Of a stretch of DNA of 11,799 nucleotides, positions 1 through 5,416 are shown piece by piece (the stretch's first letter is position 1; each line of letters begins with the position of its first letter). The notes under the pieces were generated by a model, which had not been told where the DNA came from, did no database searches, and worked only from the letters and a program-made list of their open reading frames with translations. The translations under genes and the position numbers were made by a program. This DNA is from Ga0077554 sp046590885 (GTDB lineage Bacteria > Pseudomonadota > Gammaproteobacteria > Ga0077554 > Ga007554). The stretch spans positions 1 through 11,799 of the forward strand of contig JBKJTS010000130.1 of the NCBI GenBank assembly GCA_046590885.1, read 5' to 3'.

Positions 1-2
1 CG

Positions 3-503
3 GGAGGCACGACTGCATGGATGCAGGAGGTAGAGCAACGCAGGGAGCGGTTGCCGAGGACGCCGGGAGCGACCGACGCGGCCACCGCCCATGTGTTTGT
101 CGGCATCAAGCTGACACAGGGTGATGAGGAGCGGCATGAAATTGTGCAGTGTCTAAAGGACGCCCTGTATCCCGTCATTGATATGACAGAGAATGAAATG
201 GCCAAGCTGCATGTGCGCTATATGGTCGGTGGACACCCGCCCGTAATTGAACATGAGCGGATCTACCGCTTCGAGTTCCCGGAGCGGCCCGGTGCGTTGC
301 TACGCTTTCTCGATAAAATGGGGCGGCGCTGGAACATCAGTTTGTTTCACTATCGCAATCATGGGGACGCCTATGGCCGGGTGCTGGTGGGGGTGCAGGT
401 TCCCCCCGTAGAGACGGCGGCATTTCAGGATTATCTGGCAGATTTGAGCTATGCGTATGAAGATGAAACCGAGAATCCGGCGTACCGGCTGTTTCTGAGT
501 TAA
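3..503 (+). CDS. ilvA: Threonine ammonia-lyase (threonine dehydratase), C-terminal regulatory part, 5' partial
   Basis: IlvA deaminates threonine to 2-oxobutanoate, the first committed step of isoleucine synthesis, and is inhibited by isoleucine through its C-terminal ACT-like domains. Only that regulatory part is present. From about position 75 the protein follows the family closely: HVFVGIKL, then EMAKLHVRYMVGG, FEFPERPGALLRFL, WNISLFHYRNHG, YGRVL and a DETENPAYRLFL ending. The PLP-binding catalytic domain lies left of the window. The frame is open to the left edge, so the ATG at 21 is not a credible gene start. Oddly, the roughly 24 codons before position 75 do not resemble IlvA in any forward frame (see findings). 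The gene ends at TAA 501-503 and is followed by a strong terminator. Identity is sure; the extreme left end is not. Confidence 0.93.
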   Translation, partial: GGTTAWMQEVEQRRERLPRTPGATDAATAHVFVGIKLTQGDEERHEIVQCLKDALYPVIDMTENEMAKLHVRYMVGGHPPVIEHERIYRFEFPERPGALLRFLDKMGRRWNISLFHYRNHGDAYGRVLVGVQVPPVETAAFQDYLADLSYAYEDETENPAYRLFLS

Positions 504-572
504 GCCAGAAACCCCCGTATTTTCCCGTGTGAAAGCCGCATTTATCCCCGCATTTATTAAGGTGAAGCACAA

Positions 573-603
573 AAACAAAAGGCCCGTTACGGGCCTTTTG
601 TTT
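573..603. terminator. Bidirectional intrinsic terminator between ilvA and the H1-like gene
   Basis: A perfect 14-bp inverted repeat (573-586 and 590-603) surrounds a TTA loop. The stem core is GGCCCG/CGGGCC, with an A-run on the left and a T-run on the right. Either transcript would therefore form a GC-rich hairpin followed by U residues. It lies between the convergent ilvA (+) and histone-like (-) genes and can end both. Confidence 0.92.
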
Positions 604-624
604 ACTACATAACTACGCTTTAAA

Positions 625-843
625 TTACATTGCTACTGGCGCAGCTTTCTTCTTCTTTACAACAGCCTTTTTCTTAGGGGCTGCTTTCTTCTTGGACACA
701 GCCTTTTTCTTAGGGGCTGCGACCTTCTTCTTTGAAGCTACCTTCTTTGAAGCTACCTTCTTGGACACAACCTTTTTCTTAGGGGCTGCAACCTTCTTCT
801 TTGAAGCAACTTTCTTCTTTGGAACTGCTTTCTTTAAAGCCAT
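625..843 (-). CDS. Small lysine-rich histone H1-like DNA-binding protein
   Basis: This 72-residue protein is built almost entirely from K, A, V, P and S. Lysine makes up 31 of 72 residues, there is no acidic residue and no arginine. The sequence is tandem variants of KKKVAAPKKK and KKVASKK, and the DNA repeats accordingly. Such proteins resemble the C-terminal tail of eukaryotic H1 and the lysine/alanine/proline-rich tail of AlgP-like bacterial proteins. They are expected to bind DNA or RNA by charge without a folded domain. The start is supported by GGAGGAG eight bases upstream of the ATG. The leader, if it begins near the -10-like box at 900-905, contains two small hairpins. It faces ilvA across a shared terminator and appears monocistronic. 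It is clearly a real gene because the strand with the ribosome site also carries the biased composition. The exact physiological role cannot be read from sequence. Confidence 0.85.
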   Translation of the reverse strand: MALKKAVPKKKVASKKKVAAPKKKVVSKKVASKKVASKKKVAAPKKKAVSKKKAAPKKKAVVKKKKAAPVAM

Positions 844-899
844 GGTTTACTCCTCCATATGTGAAATGCACATTTGCCCAACTAAAATGGGCGCGGTTA

Positions 900-905
900 A
901 GTATA
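900..905 (-). promoter_or_regulatory. Candidate -10 box for the H1-like gene
   Basis: On the minus strand TATACT sits about 57 bases upstream of the ATG at 843. No good -35 hexamer is found at 16-18 bases, so this is a weak call. A start just downstream would give a leader of about 50 bases with hairpins at 876-892 and 859-873 and then the GGAGGAG ribosome site. Confidence 0.35.
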
Positions 906-967
906 ACTAACTTTCAACCTACTTCGTGTCTTAACGAAGGTTATATCGTCAAGCGATTCTGATTACT

Positions 968-1447
968 TTAATAGTTTTCGTGAAAAAGTGTATCGAGTTT
1001 TAAAATATATTGCCACTCTTTTGTTGCGATGCTCATTATAGAGAGTCGATTGCCACGTTTCAAGAGCGTCATGGAATGCAGTTGATCGTGAGTTTTCATT
1101 TCATCAAGACTGATGATGCGACTGAATGAGCGCACGTAGCGCACGTCAACCATGTGCCAGCGTGGCTGATCGGGATGACTACCAGCATCGTAATGTGGGT
1201 GATCGGGATCAAATGCAGTGAAGTCGGGATAGCCTTCTTTAATAATTTTGACGATGCCAACGATGCCAGGCACTTTGCAATTGGAATGATAAAAATAGGC
1301 TAAATCGCCCACTTTCATTTGATCACGAAGCATGTTGCGCGCCTGGTAATTGCGTACCCCATCCCAGTGTTCAGTTTGCAACGGGCGGTTCTTGAGCATG
1401 TCGATGCTGAACGAATCGGGCTCGGATTTCATCAGCCAGTAATTCAC
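968..1447 (-). CDS. EVE domain protein (thymocyte nuclear protein 1-like)
   Basis: This 159-residue protein is a single EVE domain, a PUA-like fold found in bacteria and in eukaryotic THYN1. It is thought to recognise modified bases in nucleic acids; the exact ligand of this bacterial branch is not settled. Visible family signatures are the N-terminal YWLMKSEPDSFSID, then WDGVRNYQARNML, VGDLAYFYHSN, PGIVGI, a DPDHPHYD segment and a WHMVDVRYV strand. The start is a GTG at 1447 with AAGGA upstream. It overlaps the stop of the cyclo-ligase gene in the string GTGA, so translation is probably coupled and the two genes share a transcript. Length is normal for the family and no key part is missing. 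The family assignment is firm; the cellular role is inferred only. Confidence 0.9.
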   Translation of the reverse strand: MNYWLMKSEPDSFSIDMLKNRPLQTEHWDGVRNYQARNMLRDQMKVGDLAYFYHSNCKVPGIVGIVKIIKEGYPDFTAFDPDHPHYDAGSHPDQPRWHMVDVRYVRSFSRIISLDEMKTHDQLHSMTLLKRGNRLSIMSIATKEWQYILKLDTLFHENY

Positions 1448-2109
1448 GGTATGTCCTTTGCGCGAAGACGAGTGGGTAGATAGAGTCGTTGCTCAGTGGC
1501 AATCGCCTGCAACGGAACATCCCATGCATAGTGTTGTAATGTTGCAACACATTGGAAATCGTAAGCGATGCCGACCAGGCGTGGTTTGCGCCAATGATGG
1601 CGATGAGATAAGTCTTGGCGAAGAAAAGCAAAGGTCTTGTCATAGAATCCACCACCCATGCCGAGACGATTGCCGTGAGTATCGAACGCAACCAATGGTG
1701 TTAAAACCAGATCCAGCGCCCAGGGCGGTGCGCGGTGCGCAGTCGACAGGTTAGGTTCAAGAATGCCGAAACGATTCCGTGTTAAGGGATCACCTTCGGA
1801 GTAAGGCACGAACCATAAACGTCCACCGGGCAGGGGACTTAATACCGGTAAATAGCAGATTTTACGCATCGCCCAGGCGCGTTGCATGAGCGGTGTTGGA
1901 TCAAGCTCGCCGCGTTGTGGAAGGTAACAGGCAATGTGGCGGCTGCGTTGAAACAGTGCGGAGTGGGCAATGCGGTGCGCCACATGAAGCGCGGAATCGG
2001 CTCGTTCGGTGGGGCTGAGGCGGGCCCGCCGAGCGCGCATCTGTCGGCGTAATTCCCAGCGTAATTCGGGGTGTAACTCCTGGTGAGGGTCTGTGTCTGG
2101 TAATAACAA
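1444..2109 (-). CDS. fau: 5-formyltetrahydrofolate cyclo-ligase (methenyl-THF synthetase)
   Basis: This enzyme uses ATP to convert 5-formyl-THF to 5,10-methenyl-THF, returning stored folate to one-carbon metabolism. It is also called ygfA. Seen in sequence: an N-terminal basic helix (LRRQMRARRARLSPTERADS), the substrate loop with GELD near residues 67-70, LTPLVAFD at 136-143, and the ATP-binding motif GNRLGMGGGFYDK at residues 146-158. The C-terminal WDVPL matches the family. The 221-residue frame begins with a TTG at 2109, ten bases after GGAGG. An internal ATG at 2040 would give 198 residues, nearer the E. coli length, but would cut the start of the basic helix and lacks a good ribosome site. 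I prefer the TTG without certainty. The gene lies directly behind 6S RNA, the usual gammaproteobacterial arrangement, and its stop overlaps the EVE gene. Confidence 0.93.
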   Translation of the reverse strand: MLLPDTDPHQELHPELRWELRRQMRARRARLSPTERADSALHVAHRIAHSALFQRSRHIACYLPQRGELDPTPLMQRAWAMRKICYLPVLSPLPGGRLWFVPYSEGDPLTRNRFGILEPNLSTAHRAPPWALDLVLTPLVAFDTHGNRLGMGGGFYDKTFAFLRQDLSHRHHWRKPRLVGIAYDFQCVATLQHYAWDVPLQAIATEQRLYLPTRLRAKDIP

Positions 2110-2112
2110 AGA

Positions 2113-2313
2113 GGAACATCCTCCGCCTGTGACGTAACAGACCTTTGTTCTTGAACCAATGGTTCAAGTGGGTACTTGTGCGATATATCAGGCTTTCCAC
2201 GCCACCAGAAGTGGCGTGGACATGCACAACAATATCAGCAAACAAGTTCCCGGGTTTAAGAATTAGGCTCAAGAAAAACCCAGTCCGTACACGGGCACTG
2301 CAGGGGATGTTCC
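2113..2313 (-). ncRNA. ssrS: 6S RNA, regulator of sigma-70 RNA polymerase
   Basis: 6S RNA mimics an open promoter, binds the sigma-70 holoenzyme and damps transcription in stationary phase. On the minus strand the 5' end GGAACATCC pairs perfectly with the 3' end GGATGTTCC (2305-2313 with 2113-2121), closing a long rod. The apical hairpin is a perfect 10-bp stem with a 5-base loop (2196-2220), followed by AAGCC as I remember for E. coli 6S. The 3' arm holds CTTGAACCATTGGTTCAAG (2150-2168), nearly the same as the E. coli segment as I recall it, then GGTCTGTTACGTCACAGGCGG. Length is about 200 bases against 184 in E. coli. The position between zapA and the cyclo-ligase gene is the conserved one. 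Ends are inferred from the closing stem and a -10 box, so they may shift by a few bases. Confidence 0.93.
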
Positions 2314-2319
2314 AACCTT

Positions 2320-2325
2320 ATTCTA
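2320..2325 (-). promoter_or_regulatory. -10 box of the 6S RNA promoter
   Basis: TAGAAT on the minus strand lies six bases before the G that opens the 6S closing stem, placing the start at about 2313. At a 17-base spacing the -35 region is TGGTGT, a poor match. A weak -35 for a gene serving its own polymerase is noted without interpretation. Confidence 0.6.
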
Positions 2326-2511
2326 GCTGAAAAAGCGGGTGCACACCATCTGTGGAAAAGCGGCCGTAAACAAGGGATGCAGCTAACGAGCGTACGCCGG
2401 GCAGGATGCCCAATACGGTGGGGGATCGCTCACCCGGAATTCTGCCTGCCACGACAATCGTGTATCCATGCATAACGCCGGATGTGCAAGGCCCTCACCC
2501 GTCTTCGTACG

Positions 2512-2838
2512 CTATAGTTCGAGCTGGCGATCCCGGTGCAGGACGCCGTCAACCTTGTGTTGCAGTACTTTGATGCGCTGGGCAAGCGATTGAGGGGTGC
2601 CATCTTTATGGGAGTGATGCTGGAGTAGTTCATGGGTAATATTCAGCGCGGCCATAACGATGATGCGGTCTGTCCCCACTACCTTGCCGCTGTCGCGGAT
2701 GTCCTGGATGGTTTCATTGAGGCGCTGCGCTGAGGCTAGCAGGTTATCGCGCTCTTCTGCCGGACAGGCAATACGATATTCTTTATCCAGGATCTGCAGG
2801 CTAACGGCAACACTTTCCGTGTTTAAGGCGCTGTTCAT
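2512..2838 (-). CDS. zapA: Cell division protein ZapA
   Basis: ZapA binds FtsZ at midcell, bundles protofilaments and stabilises the Z-ring. The 108-residue sequence carries the family core: VSLQILDKEYRIACP, then ERDNLLASAQRLNETIQDIR, SGKVVGTDRIIVMAALNI and THELL. A predicted coiled-coil C-terminal helix (about residues 80-108, with LAQRIKVLQHKVDGVL) is expected for the dimer and tetramer. The start ATG at 2838 overlaps the TGA of the ZapB-like gene in an ATGA string and has GGAG nine bases upstream, so the pair is translationally coupled. Downstream, about 190 bases separate its TAG from the 6S promoter box. Length is typical. Identification is secure. Confidence 0.95.
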   Translation of the reverse strand: MNSALNTESVAVSLQILDKEYRIACPAEERDNLLASAQRLNETIQDIRDSGKVVGTDRIIVMAALNITHELLQHHSHKDGTPQSLAQRIKVLQHKVDGVLHRDRQLEL

Positions 2839-3098
2839 GCGTCATACTCCATGGATTTAAAGCGGAGAATCATTGATTCCACCCGTGAGCTGACGACCTC
2901 GGTTTTTTTAACGAGATAGGCGCGCTCGGTCAATAAGTTAGTTCGCTCAGCCAATAAACTGATTTGCTGGCTGCGGAGCAGAACGTTTTCTTCGCGTAGC
3001 CGGTCGCAGACCTGGATAAGCTCATCGATACGAAACTCGAGGTTACGCAGGTCTTGTTCAATGGCGTGAACGGGGGTTTCAGGTTTGGTAGTTTTCAT
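2835..3098 (-). CDS. ZapB-like small coiled-coil protein (TIGR02449-type)
   Basis: This is an 87-residue, mostly helical protein. From about residue 12 to 80 it shows heptad-like spacing of L, I and V: DLRNLEFRIDELIQVCDRL, ENVLLRSQQISLLAERTNLL, and a final SRVESMILRFKSME. This pattern matches the conserved gammaproteobacterial family that sits directly upstream of zapA and resembles ZapB, the Z-ring coiled-coil partner of ZapA. The function is inferred from that resemblance and from the overlapping zapA gene. No Shine-Dalgarno sequence precedes the ATG; instead a good sigma-70 promoter ends almost at the start codon, so the message should be nearly leaderless. The gene is divergent from ygfB. 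Confidence 0.85.
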   Translation of the reverse strand: MKTTKPETPVHAIEQDLRNLEFRIDELIQVCDRLREENVLLRSQQISLLAERTNLLTERAYLVKKTEVVSSRVESMILRFKSMEYDA

Positions 3099-3105
3099 GG
3101 ATCAA

Positions 3106-3134
3106 ATAGTAGACCGGACGCGCCGCGTGGTCAA
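3106..3134 (-). promoter_or_regulatory. Sigma-70-type promoter of the zapB-like/zapA transcript
   Basis: On the minus strand TTGACC (3129-3134) and TACTAT (3106-3111) are separated by exactly 17 bases. The predicted start is at about 3099, one base before the ATG at 3098, giving a leaderless or nearly leaderless message. The lack of any ribosome site before that ATG agrees with this. Confidence 0.7.
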
Positions 3135-3262
3135 TGGGTAGTGTGTGGAGGATTTTGTACATCCTGTGCAGCGTTGCGCTACCTTCCGCATCCTTGTCCG
3201 GTGGCTTGAGCCAACATTATGATGTAACCCGTTACTAGGGATGATAGCATAGTATCAAAGCT

Positions 3263-3284
3263 CGTTTTCACGTCAGTGAAAACG
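3263..3284 (+). promoter_or_regulatory. Perfect 9-bp inverted repeat upstream of ygfB
   Basis: CGTTTTCAC and GTGAAAACG flank a GTCA loop. It lies 37 bases before the ygfB ATG, downstream of a possible -10 (TAGTAT, 3250-3255), so it could be a leader hairpin or an operator. No T-run follows, so it is not a classical terminator. Confidence 0.5.
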
Positions 3285-3320
3285 CAAATCGGGCAGCGTA
3301 TACAAACAGGGGAAGTACTG

Positions 3321-3926
3321 ATGGCAGACGATGTTGAACTTTCTCAGTACGATGAGTTGAATGAAGCGTTGCGGCGTGTGGGTTCGTCGGCCGATGTGGC
3401 TGAATGCCATGGGTTGCTGAGCGGCTTGCTGTGCGTGAATGAAACAGTGGATAGCGCCACCTGGATATCCCATATTCTGGGTACAGATCCCGATGCGGAT
3501 GCCAGTGGAGATTCCAGCGAAGAGATGGAGCTGAATGAAGACGGCCGCGCCTTGCTCAGCGCTTTGCTGGGTCGGGTGCTGGATCAGTTAAATGACATAG
3601 ACTATGGTTTTCATCCACTATTACCCAGTGACGATGAGCCGCTGGAAAAGCGCGCAGCTGCGTTGGCGGAGTGGTGTCAGGGATTTGTGCTGGGTCTGAG
3701 TATGGGTGGTATTGAGGAGGTCGGCCAGTTGCCGGAAGCTTCAGACGAAATCATCAAAGACATGGCGGAAATTGCCCAGATGCACGCCGATGCAGATGCA
3801 GCGACGAATGAAGACGAAACCGCCTACGCGGAGATCGTCGAGTATGTGCGCATGGGTGTGTTGCTGGTGCGGGAAGAGTTGCGCACCATCAGTAAACCGC
3901 ATCCTGATGATGTGGTGGTGCACTAA
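3321..3926 (+). CDS. ygfB: YecA/YgfB (UPF0149) family protein
   Basis: This is a 201-residue acidic helical protein of the UPF0149 family. In Pseudomonas a YgfB protein has been linked to repression of the AmpDh3/AmpR-linked beta-lactam response. The role outside that genus is not settled. Seen here: an N-terminal helix then AECHGLLSGLLC (residues 27-38), a WCQGFVLGL helix (118-126), and a C-terminal YAEIVEYVRMGVLLVREEL helix, all typical of the family. The region at residues 56-75 is a low-complexity run of D, E and S. I chose ATG 3321 because AGGGGA lies about nine bases upstream and the family begins here. The in-frame ATG at 3276 lies inside a hairpin and adds 15 residues unlike the family. 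It is first in the ygfB-pepP series; its TAA directly abuts the pepP ATG. Confidence 0.9.
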   Translation: MADDVELSQYDELNEALRRVGSSADVAECHGLLSGLLCVNETVDSATWISHILGTDPDADASGDSSEEMELNEDGRALLSALLGRVLDQLNDIDYGFHPLLPSDDEPLEKRAAALAEWCQGFVLGLSMGGIEEVGQLPEASDEIIKDMAEIAQMHADADAATNEDETAYAEIVEYVRMGVLLVREELRTISKPHPDDVVVH

Positions 3927-5285
3927 ATGGATAAGCAGGAATTCGCCAGGCGTCGCGCACACTTGATGCGCCACATTGGCAAGGATGGCGTGGCGATTCT
4001 GTCCGCCGCGCCGCAGGCATTGCGCAACCGTGACAGTGAATACCCATACCGTCCCGACAGTGATTTTTATTATCTCACCGGTTTTGCCGAACCGGATGCG
4101 GTGGCAGTGCTAGTGCCCAATCGGATGCTTTCAGCATCTGGCCTATCGCAGCACTTGCATGTCCCTGGGGGGCGTAAACAGGGCGCGTATATATTATTTT
4201 GCCGTGAACGCGACCCCAAAATGGAAATCTGGAATGGCCCACGCGCGGGCCAGGAAGGCGCACGGCTCCAGTATGGCGCAGATGAATCCTATGCTATCGG
4301 CGAACTTGATAGCATCCTGCCGGGCCTGTTGGAAAACCGCCGCACGGTGTTTTATGACATGGGCCGTCAACCCGCGTTTGATCAGCAGCTATTGGGCTGG
4401 ATTAACCGGGTACGCGGTAAGTCACGCAGTGGGGTGCGCGCTCCCGCCGTGTTTTCATCACTGAGCGAACCAGTGCATGAAATGCGTTTGTTCAAAAGCA
4501 GTGCTGAAGTGGCAACGATGCGGCGTGCGGCGGTGGTGTCTTCTGCGGCACATCGCCGTGCTATGCAGACCTGCAAACCCGGCATGATGGAATATCAGGT
4601 TGAGGCCGAGTTGCTGCATGAATTTGTCCGCGAAGGGTGCCGGTTTCCTGCCTATAATCCTATTATTGGTGGCGGCGCCAACGCTTGCACGCTGCACTAT
4701 AACGATAACAACGCCCGTCTCAATGACGGCGATTTGCTGTTGATTGATGCCGGTGCGGAATTTAACTATTACGCCGCTGACATCACACGCACCTTTCCTG
4801 TGAATGGGCGGTTCAGCCCGGAGCAAAAGGCGCTCTATGAATTGGTATTGGCGGCCCAGTATGCGGCCATCGACAAAATATTTCCTGGCAACCACTGGAA
4901 CGAGCCGCACCAGGCAGCGGTGCGCGTGCTCACCACTGGTCTGGTCAAGCTGGGTCTGCTCAACGGCAAGTCTGCGCAGCTTATTAAAGATGAAAGCTAT
5001 CGCCCGTTTTACATGCACCGCACCGGCCATTGGCTGGGCATGGATGTGCATGACGTGGGTGAATACAAAATCGATAACACCTGGCGTACCCTTGAGCCGG
5101 GCATGGTACTTACGGTTGAGCCGGGCCTGTACATCCCGGCAGGCAGCGCAAGCGTGCCAAAAAAGTGGTGGAACATCGGCATCCGAATTGAAGACGATGT
5201 GCTAGTGACTAAACACGGCCATGATGTGCTCAGCCGCGACGCACCCAAAACCGTGGCAGAGATTGAAGCGCTAATGGCCTCGTAG
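3927..5285 (+). CDS. pepP: Xaa-Pro aminopeptidase (aminopeptidase P)
   Basis: PepP removes the N-terminal residue from peptides whose second residue is proline, using a two-manganese centre in the cytoplasm. The protein has 452 residues: an N-terminal domain (about 1-185) and a pita-bread catalytic domain. By alignment to remembered E. coli PepP, the metal ligands are D274, D285, H368, E398 and E422, in LLLIDAGAEF, AADITRTF, HRTGHWLG, LTVEPG and GIRIEDD. H257 and H375 occupy the other active-site positions. All are present, so the enzyme should be active. An extra segment of about 16 residues (roughly 65-80) interrupts the N-terminal domain where relatives have a short turn (see findings). 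Translation follows directly on the ygfB stop (TAAATG), so the two are probably coupled. ubiH follows after 131 bases. Confidence 0.96.
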   Translation: MDKQEFARRRAHLMRHIGKDGVAILSAAPQALRNRDSEYPYRPDSDFYYLTGFAEPDAVAVLVPNRMLSASGLSQHLHVPGGRKQGAYILFCRERDPKMEIWNGPRAGQEGARLQYGADESYAIGELDSILPGLLENRRTVFYDMGRQPAFDQQLLGWINRVRGKSRSGVRAPAVFSSLSEPVHEMRLFKSSAEVATMRRAAVVSSAAHRRAMQTCKPGMMEYQVEAELLHEFVREGCRFPAYNPIIGGGANACTLHYNDNNARLNDGDLLLIDAGAEFNYYAADITRTFPVNGRFSPEQKALYELVLAAQYAAIDKIFPGNHWNEPHQAAVRVLTTGLVKLGLLNGKSAQLIKDESYRPFYMHRTGHWLGMDVHDVGEYKIDNTWRTLEPGMVLTVEPGLYIPAGSASVPKKWWNIGIRIEDDVLVTKHGHDVLSRDAPKTVAEIEALMAS

Positions 5286-5323
5286 TGTGTTCCAGTAAAA
5301 TACTTACCTACTGTTGAAATGAC

Positions 5324-5341
5324 ATGACAGGGGATTGTCAT
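5324..5341 (+). repeat. Small inverted repeat in the pepP-ubiH gap
   Basis: ATGACA and TGTCAT flank GGGGAT. A second, overlapping pairing, GGGAT with ATCCC (5331-5335 and 5340-5344), excludes the first. No T-run follows, so it is not a clear terminator. The rest of the 131-base gap shows no convincing promoter. Confidence 0.35.
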
Positions 5342-5416
5342 CCCGTACATATTAAGGGATCCTGGTTTTGAGCGGATTTTTAATGATAAAACCCCCATTA
5401 GATTTTCCGGGTAAAT

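Noticed and set aside
692..910. Open frame on the + strand opposite the H1-like gene
   Set aside because: It is a phenylalanine/threonine-rich mirror of the lysine-repeat gene. The minus strand has the strong ribosome site and a known composition type.
922..939. CTTCGT/ACGAAG hairpin downstream of the EVE gene as terminator
   Set aside because: The stem is only 6 bp with moderate GC and no U-run follows on the minus strand.
1901..2272. Open frames on the minus strand across 6S RNA and the start of the cyclo-ligase
   Set aside because: They run through the 6S hairpins and the other frame of a well-conserved enzyme, with no family likeness.
2326..2511. Possible extra small RNA or gene between zapA and 6S RNA
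   Set aside because: Short pairings such as GGGC/GCCC near 2400-2413 are weak, and no frame or promoter is convincing.
3276..3320. Longer ygfB start at ATG 3276
   Set aside because: The ATG straddles a hairpin arm, has no ribosome site, and adds 15 residues unlike the family; ATG 3321 has AGGGGA.
4458..5051. 197-residue minus-strand frame within pepP
   Set aside because: It is a shadow of the conserved catalytic domain of pepP, with no recognisable motif or ribosome site.
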